From Locusta migratoria (lineage: Eukaryota; Arthropoda; Insecta; Orthoptera; Acrididae): DNA of 64,000 bases. A model generated the notes under the pieces. That model was not told the DNA's origin and searched no databases. It saw only the letters and a program-made list of their open reading frames with translations. The position numbers and the translations under genes are program-made. Below, piece by piece: positions 12,302 through 21,160 of the stretch. The DNA is taken from positions 644,895,898 to 644,959,897 of the forward strand of contig CM048746.1 in the NCBI GenBank assembly GCA_026315105.1, read 5' to 3'. The stretch's first letter is position 1. Each line of letters starts with the position of its first letter.

Positions 12302-12941
12302 AACATTAAATTCATAAAGACCAAATGGTGTTATTACAGTTGTCTTATGCTTATCTTCTTCAGCGATGGGTATCTGATAATAAGCCGTGAACAGATCAAT
12401 ATTAGAAAAGATGTTCTTCCCTTGCAGAATATATTGGAAATCGTCTATTCTTGGTATTGGATAACGCTCAGGAACTGTTATGTCATTTAACCGTCTGTAA
12501 TCTCCACATGAACGTATTGAACCATCTTTCTTGGTTACTAGATGAAGGGGACTAGCCCATGCAGATTTTCATGGTCTAATGATGCCGTTTTCTAACAAGA
12601 ATTTAAATTCTTGTTTCGCCACTCTCATTCGGTTTGGGTCTAACTGTCTTGCCCTTGAAAACACAGGTGGACCTTCAGTGGCAATGTAGTGTTTGACATC
12701 ATGTTTAGTTTCGCCAGGTACCAAATTAGGCTTAGCTATGTCGGGAGTCCCCTCAATACCCAACAACAACAACTATGTCGGGATACTGCAACAATAAATC
12801 GGTAAATTTTGTGTTTTGACTCATAGTACTTATGACATTTTCATCTGAGATTGATATAACTTTGCCCTTAGAACTGAGCTTGGTTACATCATCTATTAAT
12901 CTCTTATTATGCACATCTACTAATAATTTGAATTGGTTCAA
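12302..12941 (-). pseudogene. Gypsy-1 reverse transcriptase, N-terminal part
   Basis: Split over three frames: 12753-12941 (spacer), 12569-12772 (RT entry with HYIATEGPPVFSRARQLDP and FKFLLENGIIRP), and 12302-12560, where the minus strand reads YPIPRIDDFQYIL and IDLFTAYYQIPIAEEDK (palm motif A with its Asp). It joins directly to the downstream frame at 12301. The breaks look like single-base changes. Confidence 0.8.
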
Positions 12942-13264
12942 AAATCGGCTCCCAATATAGCTTTATCGATCTTTGCTACGATAAACGGCCATTGAAATTC
13001 ACGTTGCAGTCCCCAATCGATAGTACGACATTCGATACCATATGTAGGAATTTCAGTTCCATTGGCAGCATACAATTTATATGGTGATTCACCTTTAGCT
13101 CTTGCATGTGTTGGATTTACAGAAACATCAGCTCCACTGTCAACTAAAAATCGTAATCCCGTTTTTTTGTTGGTCACAAATAGGCGGGTTTTGCAGCACT
13201 GGTCTAGAGCAACAGAACTAGCCGCTAATTCAGCTGCTAATTCGAGTTTCCCTGTTCTGACCAT
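12938..13264 (-). pseudogene. Gypsy-1 protease
   Basis: A retropepsin of normal size (108 codons). LRFLVDSGADVSV holds the catalytic D-S-G, and WPFIVAKIDKAILGADF is the conserved C-terminal strand and G-A-D-F motif. The catalytic residues are intact. The frame ends just after the domain, where the pol frame should continue, so a stop or shift separates protease from RT. Confidence 0.85.
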
Positions 13265-13431
13265 TTACAAGGAGGTGTGCATTTTTCAGGTTTGCAGTGC
13301 TGTCCGAACCAAAAGTGGTAGTAACAGTATTTCCCATTGGGGTTGTATTTATTTCGTGATTTACTGCGGCTTTTATTTCGACGGCGGTCGAAGCTTCTAT
13401 TGCGAGACCTGCCTCTGTAATTGGTTGTCAA
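13237..13431 (-). pseudogene. Gypsy-1 gag nucleocapsid region
   Basis: Arg/Ser-rich (RGRSRNRSFDRRRNKSRSKS) and ending in CYYHFWFGQHCKPEKCTPPC, the short cysteine motif used by Mag elements instead of a standard knuckle. It would bind the genomic RNA. The frame overlaps the protease frame by 28 bases. Confidence 0.75.
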
Positions 13432-13641
13432 TGCAGCTGTTTGTTGCTATAGCCCTGAAATTCTTGTCATTACGTCATTCATTGTTACTGGAACATCTTG
13501 TTTGGTGCAAGTGTCACTTTTTCATAACGAACAATTCGTTACGAGGATTCAGTTATATCATTCTATCAGCCATTACAGCCATCTTTTCGAGTCCTTCGTC
13601 ACTGACAAGTAAAATGTTCTTTATAGAATCCGGAAGTTTTT

Positions 13642-14058
13642 CTAACCAAAGTGACCTTTTCTGAAACATCTGCACCTGCCTTGCATTTTGCGTAATAATT
13701 GACTAGGCTTTTGGTCTTCTAGACCAATTCCAGTGAATAGTCTTTTGATGCGCCTATCTTCGCTATCTTTAAAAATATTGAGCAGACATTCCTTAGTCGC
13801 CGTATATATATTCACTTCTGTGCTGCGAATAATATCCCAAATATTCTCGATATATTTTGGCTCTAACTGCGACACTAGATGGTTGAATTTAGTCTCTTCC
13901 GTTACAATTTTGCCAATGCTGAATTGTGCCTCAACTTGATAGGACCAAATTTCGGGTTTATCACTCCAAAACGGCGGAATTTTGACACTGACCTTATTCG
14001 CTTCCAGTCGATCTTCTGGTATGCCACTATTTGTAATCGTGCTCGCATTTGTCGCCAT
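13642..14058 (-). pseudogene. Gypsy-1 gag capsid region
   Basis: Starts at an ATG shortly after the primer site. The frame contains VKIPPFWSDKPEIWSYQVEA and FNHLVSQLEPKYIENIWDI, the capsid signature of Mag-type Gypsy gag, then GLEDQKPSQLLRKMQGR. A frameshift near 13665 ends the frame early; the usual L-W-L-x-x-L-P stretch continues in other frames. Gag forms the particle. The length (138 codons) is less than the expected 250-300. Confidence 0.8.
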
Positions 14059-14089
14059 CTTCTCTTCTTATCACGTCGGGGTCACCGAT

Positions 14090-14281
14090 TATTACTAACG
14101 TGACGGATATATTTATTAAAATTACGAATATCCAAAGGAGAATATTTATTACAATTTTTATTTGTCTTTTTTACGAACACTCTTTTTGTTATTTACAGAA
14201 TAACTGAACACACAGAACTCAGAGATATCATGTTAATATTTGCAATGAAGTTTTTTACACAGTTATATCACTGTCCTGTAC
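14090..14281 (-). repeat. Gypsy-1 5' LTR (internal to the tandem array)
   Basis: Same family and nearly the same length as the LTR at 9715-9907. The primer-binding site lies at 14071-14087 on its inner side. On its outer side it is followed not by flanking DNA but by another copy of the internal region, so it is shared by two units. Confidence 0.85.
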
Positions 14282-14802
14282 GCTACTCCCTCACCAGTAA
14301 CAAAGTTATTTAGTAATACAGGGTGGCAAAGTCTGAAATTACATTAATTCAAAACAAACAACATCATATTAGAATAACAAAAAATATGTTACAAAAACAC
14401 AAGTGCAAATGGTATAAAAGTGATAAAGATATAACACAATTAAAACTCTATATTTACAATGTCTAATGTGACTTCATTTATTTTTCACAGAAATAACTCA
14501 GTCTAAGAATCGTGCTGGAACTCTTATAGGTCTTCCTGACTTTGATACACTGTCAGCTGGACATGGTTCCTCTGTGGACTTCTCTGGTTGAGTATCCTTT
14601 CCAAAGTTTGGAAGAACCTTTCTTCCTGCAAGAGATAGGCTGGTTTAAGTCTGTCCACTGACACATTTATGTTTTTGCACTTCTTCAAATTAGTGAAATA
14701 TTTTTCATGTCTTTTTATGACAGGAAAAGGACCATCATATGTAGGTTCTAATGGTTTTTTAATCCTGTAACATCTTAAGAACGTTATATCACTGTCCTGT
14801 AC
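14282..14802 (-). pseudogene. Gypsy-1 partial tandem unit: integrase C-terminus plus 20 bp of LTR
   Basis: 14282-14782 repeats 9908-10410 almost base for base, including the last part of the integrase frame (EPTYDGPFP through VQLTVYQSQEDL, residues identical at the end). It then jumps directly to GTTATATCACTGTCCTGTAC, the last 20 bp of an LTR (14783-14802). This is the remains of a neighbouring unit that shared the LTR at 14090 and has lost most of its body. Confidence 0.85.
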
Positions 14803-14805
14803 AAC

Positions 14806-15060
14806 CATTTATGAATGTAAAGTAATTCTGTTCCACACTAATTATGATATCATCAACATGCACCCCAAGAATTAAATTATCGGAATAAAATAGAAAAGGA
14901 TCTTTCTTACTTGCCTTCAAACCTAACTCTATCATTACAGAGCAGAAAAAATCATTCCAATCTTTACCTGCCTGCTGTAGCCCACACAAACTTTTATTCA
15001 ATAAACATACTTTGTCCCCGATATTAAACAATTTAGGTTGCTCCACGAAAACAGTACCAC
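14806..15060 (-). pseudogene. Copia-1 reverse transcriptase, middle part (catalytic)
   Basis: Contains VFVEQPKLF, KVCLLNKSLCGLQQAGKDWN and then LILGVHVDDIIIS. The last holds the V-D-D catalytic pair of the Copia palm domain, still intact. It lies between the DNA transposon (upper edge) and Gypsy-1 (lower edge, 14802). The piece starting at 9714 continues it. Confidence 0.85.
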
Positions 15061-15062
15061 TA

Positions 15063-15989
15063 AAGGCCAATTCACACTGTCCGTCACGTCAACGTCACGT
15101 CACGGAACCGTCACGTCAAGTTGTATTCACACTGTCCGTCCGTGTCCGTCACGTCAATTCGTCCATGTCAATACGCGATGTTGAAAGTGAGGTTATGAGT
15201 GGCGATCTGTTATGTAGAAAGTCATAGTTTAATACTGGAAAGGGTGAACAACAACGCTAAATGTTATTAACGGCCAAAGAGAACTTTACAGTATATGTTT
15301 TTGGCCAGCTTACTGGGAACTGAAACAACATTTCAAAACATCGACATCTATTTTCAAGCGAAAAAATAAACATATGAAGACATCAAACCATACTTGTAAG
15401 AGCATAAATAGCGCCTGTATACTTTAACCATTACGATTTCCATGCTGACATTGTTAATACGTCGTAAACAACTGAATTTTTGTCTTTCATTAGAACTGAC
15501 ATTTTCATTTAAAGTGTTATTTAATGAAAATTGCGTAATCAAATTACAATCTTATTCAAATAAACAGTTTGCTTCAGTCGTTTCTGTTACATTGTTACGT
15601 AACATAAACCATTTTTTGGTTTCAGATATCGGACCTCGATTTTAGGGGGACACTCAATTGACAAAAATATTTAAGTCGTCATGAAACATTTGAGATTTAC
15701 CCCTAAAACGATGTACAACAACAACACAAAGATGAATAAGACACATTTGCATATAAACAGTGCAATCGTCGACTGCAACATGTATTTCGCGTGACGAAAA
15801 TAGGTTAACTTCCGATGTTAGCAGACGGCCGTTCCGTCAAAACATTCTTCTCGAGAAAGCTTGACGGACGTTGACGTGACGTGACGGTCCGGTAACGGAC
15901 AGTGTGAATGCCGCCATTAGAAATACATTGCGGAATGTTCTGACGGACGGTGACGTGACGTGACGTGACGGACAGTGTGAATTGGCCTT
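15063..15989 (+). mobile_element. Non-autonomous DNA transposon (AAGGCC family), copy 1
   Basis: Terminal inverted repeats AAGGCCAATTCACACTGTCC and its complement lie at 15063 and 15970-15989, with GTCACGTCA-type subrepeats just inside both ends. A TA dinucleotide flanks both sides (15061-15062, 15990-15991), consistent with TA target duplication. TAA/TTA-type 3-bp duplication, as in PIF/Harbinger, is an alternative. There is no transposase frame in the 927 bp, so it depends on a partner. It interrupts the Copia-1 RT. A diverged inverted copy lies at 54365-55085. Superfamily is uncertain. Confidence 0.85.
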
Positions 15990-15991
15990 TA

Positions 15992-16500
15992 TGGGGCTAT
16001 TTATATACGCTGTTTCAAACAATATGTTTAATTTTCCATCCCCCTAAAACTGCTATTGCTATCAGTGTTCTTAAGCTGCTTCGTCTCATCACTGGGCTGT
16101 AACTTTCCCAGTAATCTACCCCAAATATCTGGCTATAACCCAACGCTACTAACCTTGCTTTAAAGTTAACAATATCGACATCTCTGTTTCGTTTAGTTGA
16201 AAAAATTCACTTACTTCCTATAACATGATCTGCATTTGATCTGTCAGTAAGCTGCCATGTATTGTGAAGTTTCAAACTATTCATTTCTGACACCATAGCT
16301 TTAAGCCATTCGTCCTTGTTAGCTGGGGCTAAAGCCTCTTCCACTGAAGTTGGATCTGACGGATTTACATGATACATATTAACTAACAAACATGCATAAA
16401 AACAAGAACTACACTTTTTCGGTTTCACCTGACGTGACAATCTTCGCAACCCTACCTTGTTGTCTGCACTGAAAACTTCATTTTCCAACACACTTTTCAA
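15992..16500 (-). pseudogene. Copia-1 reverse transcriptase, N-terminal part
   Basis: The open frame 16207-16500 holds VEEALAPANKDEWLKAMVSE and LKLHNTWQL, the conserved RT entry of Copia (EA-x-W-x-A-M-x-E-E). Below it, in other frames, the minus strand gives FKARLVALGYSQIFGVDYWE and SLRTLIAIAV around 16160-16070. The segment ends where the TA-flanked DNA transposon is inserted (15990). The RT continues at 15060. Confidence 0.8.
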
Positions 16501-16991
16501 TCCTCACAAAAATCACTATCACTATCTTCTATTTCAGAATCATCTTCTTCCCTGACTCTGAACTGGCTCCCATCTCTTCGAATAGCCGCTGGCTCAACCG
16601 CTTCGTTTGTTATCGATTCCGATTCTTCTTTGTTCATCGATGTGTTCCCTCCATCTATCGATAGGTCCGGGAAACGTAACTTTATTGTATTCACGTCGTC
16701 TGCTGCCACATTGCAATGTGGATCAGCTGTTGGCGTCTGCTTCGTGTTCACTTTCCTTGGAAAGCACGGTTCTCTTTTTACAGTAACTTTCATCGGAAAT
16801 ACCAAAAGAACTTTTCTCCTTTCAAGGCTCCATAATTGATATCCTTTCGATCCTGCTTCTACTCCAAGGTAAATAAATTCTTCGGCACGATCTCCGAGTT
16901 TGTCCGATGTCAACATGCTAGTCCTGGCTCTACAACCAAACACTTTGAGCATTTTCATCTCATCTTTAGTAAATTCACATTTCTTCCACAT
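16497..16991 (-). pseudogene. Copia-1 integrase C-terminal part and linker
   Basis: Continues the polyprotein after a frame change. It contains LKVFGCRARTSMLTSDKLG and YLGVEAGSKGYQLWSLERRK, the G-Y-x-G-x-S-x-G-Y-R-like module that follows the catalytic core of Copia integrases. An acidic, low-complexity tail (residues about 140-164, rich in E, D and S) follows and is typical of the variable spacer before RT. Confidence 0.75.
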
Positions 16992-16992
16992 T

Positions 16993-17757
16993 TCATACGG
17001 AATTTTTCCACCAATCGAAGCATCTATTTCGGATGTAACAGGCTAACATCAAAGCTTCCCCCCAAAATGTGTAAGGCAAACCACTTAGTAATAATAGACA
17101 CCTTACCATGGTGATAAGTGTTCGATTCAGACGCCCGGCTTTTCCATTTGATGAAGGGGAGTAAACTGTGCTTTTCCTATTTAGTATTCCCTCTTTCTTA
17201 AAGAACTCTTCAGATTGGTGGTTTATGTACTCAGTCCCATTGTCCGATTGGAAACTTTTCAACATGTTTCGAGTCTCACACTCTGATCGTCCTTTAAATT
17301 CAACAAAAGACTCAAACACGTCACTTTTCAGTTTTAGTACTTTTACTGCTGAATATCTCGAATAATCATCCATGTAAGTAACATAATAATTTGCTCCACC
17401 CAATTGGGATTGTCTGATATAGCCTACATCACTATGTACTAGTTCGAGAACATCTTTTGTAGTTGTTTTGCTTCGTTTGAAAGGTTGTCTTTTCATTTTA
17501 CCTTGTACACAAACTTCACATTTCGCTTTATACTGAGTACTTCCACATACTTTAGGTAAAATGTATCTGTGACCAAACCTTTGATGCCATAAAACTTCTG
17601 GTCTTCTGGCTGTTGCTACATTCTCCTCAAATTTGCGTATTTTCACGCTGTGGGGTTTCACTGTACAGTTATTCACTTTGTAAAATTCGCAATACACTAA
17701 ATAGACATTGTCTCCTGATGATCTTCCTCTCAACACTTCGTTCTCATTTCTAGACAC
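16993..17757 (-). pseudogene. Copia-1 integrase catalytic core
   Basis: The 254-residue frame shows a zinc-binding H-H-C-C region (LWHQRFGH, then CEVCVQGK), followed by the DDE core: LVHSDVGY with the first Asp and FQSDNGTEY with the second. The third catalytic residue is lost, because SSNGKAGRLNRT has Gly where integrases have Glu. The end, LACYIRNR, is typical of Copia integrases. A stop separates it from the C-terminal part. The enzyme would have inserted cDNA into chromosomes but is inactive as read. Confidence 0.85.
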
Positions 17758-17763
17758 ACTAAC

Positions 17764-18155
17764 TTAACCGTTTCTGAATTTAATACACATTCTTTTTCTG
17801 TCCATCTTCTTAACTGACAACAAGTTCCCATCTAATCCTTTCACCAGAAGAACTTCTATTAATTTAATTGTCTTACCACCACATGATTTTGTGGCTTTCA
17901 TTACAACACTTCCATTACCTGTAACTTTAGTAACTTTCCCATCAGCCAGTCTCACTTATCCCAAGTCACCCATCTCTAACTCTTCTAGTATTTCTTGGTG
18001 ACTAGTCATATGATGTGATGCTCCTGATTCCAGAGCCCACACACTTCCATCAGTACCCATTTTTCCTTTGGTTGCTGTCATTGCCACTATACCTTCATCT
18101 CCATTTATACTTGCATTTGCTTTTTTCTTGTTGTTATTCTGCTTATTCAGTATCC
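17764..18155 (-). pseudogene. Copia-1 protease remnant
   Basis: The minus strand at about 18060-18020 reads WALESGASHHMT, matching the retropepsin motif D-S-G-A-S-H-H-M but with Glu in place of the catalytic Asp. A stop near 17957 interrupts it, and the open frame 17764-17955 continues with VRLADGKVTKVTGNGSV and LLVKGLDGNLLSVKKM, the flap and C-terminal strands of Copia proteases. The fold is recognisable, but the active-site residue and the frame are damaged, so no proteolysis of the polyprotein is expected. Confidence 0.75.
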
Positions 18156-19022
18156 CTACTTGTTTACCAGAGAAATGTGGGCATTCTCTGGCGATGTAAT
18201 TTGGTTCGCCACATGAGAAACAGGGTGTTTTCCTTCAAGATGTATGCTGTTCACTTTCCTGATTCTGATTATTCTGCTTCCAGTAGTTTCGGAAAAAAAT
18301 TTGCTGCTTCTGCCTTGTGCTGCAAATGCTTTAGCTTCTTCTTGACTTTGAAAGGACTTGACATCTTGTTCTAGACGTTTCTCTTCTAATTCCAAGCTGT
18401 TAATGACAATTTCTGTGGTAAAATTTTCTTCATTTCTTTCCAGGCTTCTAATAAGACCTTCATACTTCTCAAGAGGCAGCCCAAGAAGCATGAACACCAT
18501 AAGTGTTTTGTCTTTGAAGTTGAATCCCCCTTGCTTCACTAATCTATTGGCTGTCAATACCTTTGCTATATAATCATCCATACTCATCTTGTCTTCTTTC
18601 TTGATATTCACTAAATCTTTCATTTTGGATATAGTATTGAGCAGGCTGCAGCTACAGTGTATTCTATCAAGTTTTTCCCAAGCTTCCTTTGCTAATTTAA
18701 GTGAACCACTCATCTTGTCTTCTTTCTTGATATTCACTAAATCTTTCATTTTGGATATATTATTGAGCAGGCTGCAGCTACAGTGTATTCTATCAAGTTT
18801 TTCCCAAGCTTCCTTTGCTAATTTAAGTGAACCAATCGTCTCTAAGTAATGATCTCCGACCAGCATTAGAATGATTGACAAAGCTATCTCATTTTTCTTC
18901 CTTTTCTCGGCATCTAGTTGATCAACTCTGCTCCAAATCCAGGTTTTATCGCTTCCCATGCCTCGCAATGTTGTGTTAACGAACAGACACGGACCGACCA
19001 TGCAACATAATTGTTGCTGCAT
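18156..19022 (-). pseudogene. Copia-1 gag
   Basis: The 288-codon frame encodes a Copia-type capsid precursor. It begins inside the capsid, with KTWIWSRVDQLDAEKRKKNE, then LKLAKEAWEKLDRIH, the W-x-L helix typical of UBN2/Copia gag. Residues 127-168 nearly repeat residues 85-126 (see the separate repeat entry). Near the end the frame is shifted: the zinc knuckle CFSCGEPNYIAREC appears in the next frame around 18195-18230, with Tyr in place of the usual His. Gag would form the virus-like particle. The true start lies a little upstream and is not certain. Confidence 0.75.
18585..18836 (-). repeat. In-frame 126-bp tandem duplication inside Copia-1 gag
   Basis: Two adjacent units, 18585-18710 and 18711-18836, start with CATCTTGTCTTCTTTCTTG and differ at only a few bases. 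Because 126 is a multiple of three, the reading frame is kept and 42 residues, including LKLAKEAWEKLDRIH, are doubled. The low divergence compared with the element's LTRs suggests a later, local event. Confidence 0.9.
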
Positions 19023-19153
19023 AGAGGATCTATTTTTATCGACGGTTCCGTCATTATTTTCTTTTATCGTCAGTGATTATATAATACCAAAATACTTAGT
19101 CTTTGTTAATCCCACCGTATCTTTGTCACACTTAAACGCTCTCACCCATAACC

Positions 19154-19414
19154 TCTTGGCACTTTTGAGCGTGTGATACTGTATTTACCGTCTTTTCTTT
19201 TTTAAAAACTCTATCAGTAAATATACAGTAGATTAACATAAAAAAGTTGGTGTTAATATGTCGCTTATTACTTTATTCATTCACTTCTAATAACATACTA
19301 AACCAAGATCAACAACCATAGAGTAATTATACTGACTAGGAACATAAATTTTATCTTAGAAGAATATGAAGTTAAATTATATTGATGATCAATGCACCTA
19401 ATATAATTATAACA
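19154..19414 (-). repeat. Copia-1 5' LTR
   Basis: Partner of the LTR at 8466-8726. Next to its inner edge, 19145-19153 reads CCCATAACC on the plus strand, that is GGTTATGGG on the element's strand. This is the half-tRNA initiator-Met primer site typical of Copia. Promoter and polyadenylation signals are expected here, but I did not resolve them. Confidence 0.85.
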
Positions 19415-19594
19415 GTAGTTTATCAAGTTTATTTCTGAGTCCTGGGATGTTCTGATGTAATAAAGATAACTGATATTACATACTAATGGTTGAACAAACG
19501 TTTGCTGGCAGATATGAGTACTTTCTGTTAAACATTGTTTGCTGACATCCATCTCCTGTTTATCTTTTTTTCTCAAATTGAGGGTTTTTTCCAT
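19415..19594 (-). pseudogene. CR1 LINE ORF2, start of the endonuclease
   Basis: A methionine at 19594 opens a frame that overlaps the end of ORF1. After one frameshift, the minus strand near 19460-19420 reads LLHQNIPGLRNKLDKL, the first conserved strand of APE-type LINE endonucleases (the QN motif). The sequence is cut at 19415 by the Copia-1 LTR, and the endonuclease resumes at 8465 in the same frame. The 4-5 bp repeat at the two edges of Copia-1 marks the target site. Confidence 0.7.
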
Positions 19595-19830
19595 GCTCTC
19601 TCAAAACTAGTTTTCTTTCCCCCCGTCCGTATCCTAAAAAAGGCATCCCTCTGTCACCTGTAACCACTGGTATTTTACCATTTGTGACAATGCCCCCAAT
19701 TAATCCAGACAGTTTTCCCTTTCCTTTCCTGTTGAGGTGAAGGCCATATCTAGTGTAGTCCCACCTACAGATAGCACCCACAGAAATCAAACCAATATGG
19801 GACCCCATCTCTGATATTAGCAACCGTTCC
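19560..19830 (-). pseudogene. CR1 LINE ORF1, C-terminal part: end of SGNH esterase
   Basis: This segment continues the esterase after the solo LTR. It contains DYTRYGLHLNRKGKGKLSGL near 19750, matching the D-x-x-H block of SGNH esterases (the last catalytic dyad) and the conserved C-terminus. The Arg-Tyr-Gly-Leu-His order is kept, so the catalytic Asp and His are still visible. The frame stops at 19560 and overlaps the presumed ORF2 start by about 35 bases. Removing the LTR and one 5-bp target repeat joins it to the upstream part. Confidence 0.7.
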
Positions 19831-20345
19831 TGTGGTGTCACACAAGTATGAAGTGTGCGCCACGTATTTACACCACGCGCCGCCATGCACACATGATGCG
19901 GCGTTCTTAAAATGTCAGCCACGAGTGCCCTCTGCTGCAACTCCGCTCGTGGCCACGACTGAACTGCATCGGTCACTTGGGATTGGGACAGGCACTAGGA
20001 CTCATCAGTAGGCAGGCCTCTACCTAGTTAACCTATGCCTCAGCAGTACACTTAGTTGGCAGTCATGAACTTTGTAAAAGATAAGTATTATCATATTTCT
20101 ACGAAATATACAACTTTTTCTAGTCTAGTTTAGTGTTTCTAGTTTCTGCTGGGCCACTGGCTGGTCACCTCAGACTCTGTACCCGCACACACAGGCATCC
20201 TATTTCCCTGTTGGTCTCTCTCCACTCGGCCAGCAACACCCAGGACAACCGGCGGAACCGAGACACAAAAGTGGCTATGAGGATGAGATACAAAAGTGGC
20301 GACGAGGATGGGACACAAAAGTGGGGACGAGGATGAGATACAAAA
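19831..20345 (+). mobile_element. Solo LTR of a Gypsy family related to Gypsy-3
   Basis: Begins TGTGGTGTCAC and shares long stretches with the LTR at 59984-60438: GCCACGAG-G-CCCTC, CGTGGCCAC, GGCAGGCCTCTA, CACTCGGCC. A perfect 5-bp target repeat GTTCC flanks it (19826-19830, 20346-20350), and no internal region is present, so it is a solo LTR left by recombination. Its last 90 bases are a tandem array of about 25-bp units of the form GACACAAAAGTGGCGACGAG. It interrupts the esterase of the CR1 LINE ORF1. Confidence 0.85.
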
Positions 20346-20350
20346 GTTCC

Positions 20351-21160
20351 AGCTCCAAGTTCACTTTCCTAACAGAAGAGATCAAATGAGACCGATCATG
20401 GCATCTCACAACAGACAAAAATCCCACACCAGTATGCTTCGTTGCTGATGCTACCTTCACCAGATCACTATCTATGGAATATTCAGAGTCTTTGCCAATG
20501 CTATTTCTTGGACCACCCACTATAACTGTAGTATCCTTTTTTGTGAAGTCTTTGCATAAAGAACCTATATCCTCTGTTACCTGACCCAGACCCGCATTTG
20601 GTTTGAAAAAGTTTGTGACCTGGTACTCTGGACCTAGCTCTTCCTGTAGTAGTTGGCCAACACCTCTACCATGAGAGCTACCTTACAACAAGACTTTCTT
20701 TCTTTTCACAAATTTACGTACCTTTTTCAAATCCTTCTTGAAAGTTTGATGTGCCCTTTCTACAGCTACAGCTACACAAGGCTTATCTAATTCTGAATGA
20801 GGCAACAGGTCAAATCCATTTTTCAGATTAATGACAAAGTTGTCTGAAACTGTCCTATACCTGTTGCAACTTCCCACCTCTGTTCAACCTCTCTCCCTTT
20901 TAACCTGTTCAGATTATTCTCCCTTGCCTTATCTAATTCAGGTTGAAGAGCTATAATTTTCCCCTCCTGCTCCACTATTTTCCTATCTCTAGCGAAGATC
21001 CTACAAAACCACTGGTGAGCCTCATGTATCTCCCGCTTTCCCACGTCACTACATTCGTTCCAGTGAAAGAATCCACTACAACTATCACACCACACCCCGG
21101 AACTAACGATCCTATGGCATATCATACACTTCTCACCGATGATAAAAACAGAAATCTTAA
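20351..21160 (-). pseudogene. CR1 LINE ORF1, N-terminal part: PHD-like finger, coiled coil, start of SGNH esterase
   Basis: Reading on the minus strand, the first segment contains CMIC, then CDSC, then HWNEC and a later C, spaced as in a PHD finger (about 21135-21000). A charged helix rich in E, K and Q follows, consistent with a coiled coil. From about 20690 downward come GSSHGRG (the SGNH block with the nucleophilic serine) and VGGPRN (block III, GGPN type). These are hallmarks of the lipolytic esterase domain of CR1 ORF1 proteins, thought to act in RNP or membrane interaction. The frame is interrupted by at least one stop near 20680 and then by the solo LTR at 20345. The rest of the domain resumes below 19830. 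Confidence 0.7.

Larger units (their letters stand above)
9715..14802 (-). mobile_element. Gypsy-1: Mag-type Ty3/Gypsy element with a partial tandem copy
   Basis: The minus strand reads LTR, gag, protease, RT, RNase H, integrase, LTR between 14281 and 9715, the gene order of Ty3/Gypsy. Beyond the 5' LTR lies a second copy of the element's 3' internal end, and then 20 bp of LTR. The outer flanks AACCC (9710-9714) and AACCA (14803-14807) suggest a target repeat in the Copia-1 RT. The gag type and the primer site (GGTGACCCCGACGTGAT on the element's strand, 14071-14087) are what I recall for the Mag lineage. The LTRs differ at about 8 sites plus one indel. Confidence 0.9.
8466..19414 (-). mobile_element. 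Copia-1: complete Ty1/Copia retrotransposon carrying two nested elements
   Basis: Two 261-bp LTRs bound a minus-strand gag-protease-integrase-RT-RNase H order, which is diagnostic of Ty1/Copia. Flanking bases GTAGA (8461-8465) and GTAGT (19415-19419) are a 5-bp target repeat with one mismatch, and they interrupt the CR1 LINE endonuclease. The LTRs differ at about 16 positions by eye, so the insertion is old. A DNA transposon (15063-15989) and a Mag-type Gypsy (9715-14802) both sit inside its RT. Without these it would be about 4.9 kb, normal for Copia. Every gene is disrupted. Confidence 0.9.

Noticed and set aside
13062..13664. 200-codon plus-strand frame
   Set aside because: It lies antisense over the Gypsy-1 protease and gag, which are well supported on the minus strand.
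18585..18836. CRISPR-like or satellite array
   Set aside because: Only two units, without spacers, inside a Copia gag reading frame.
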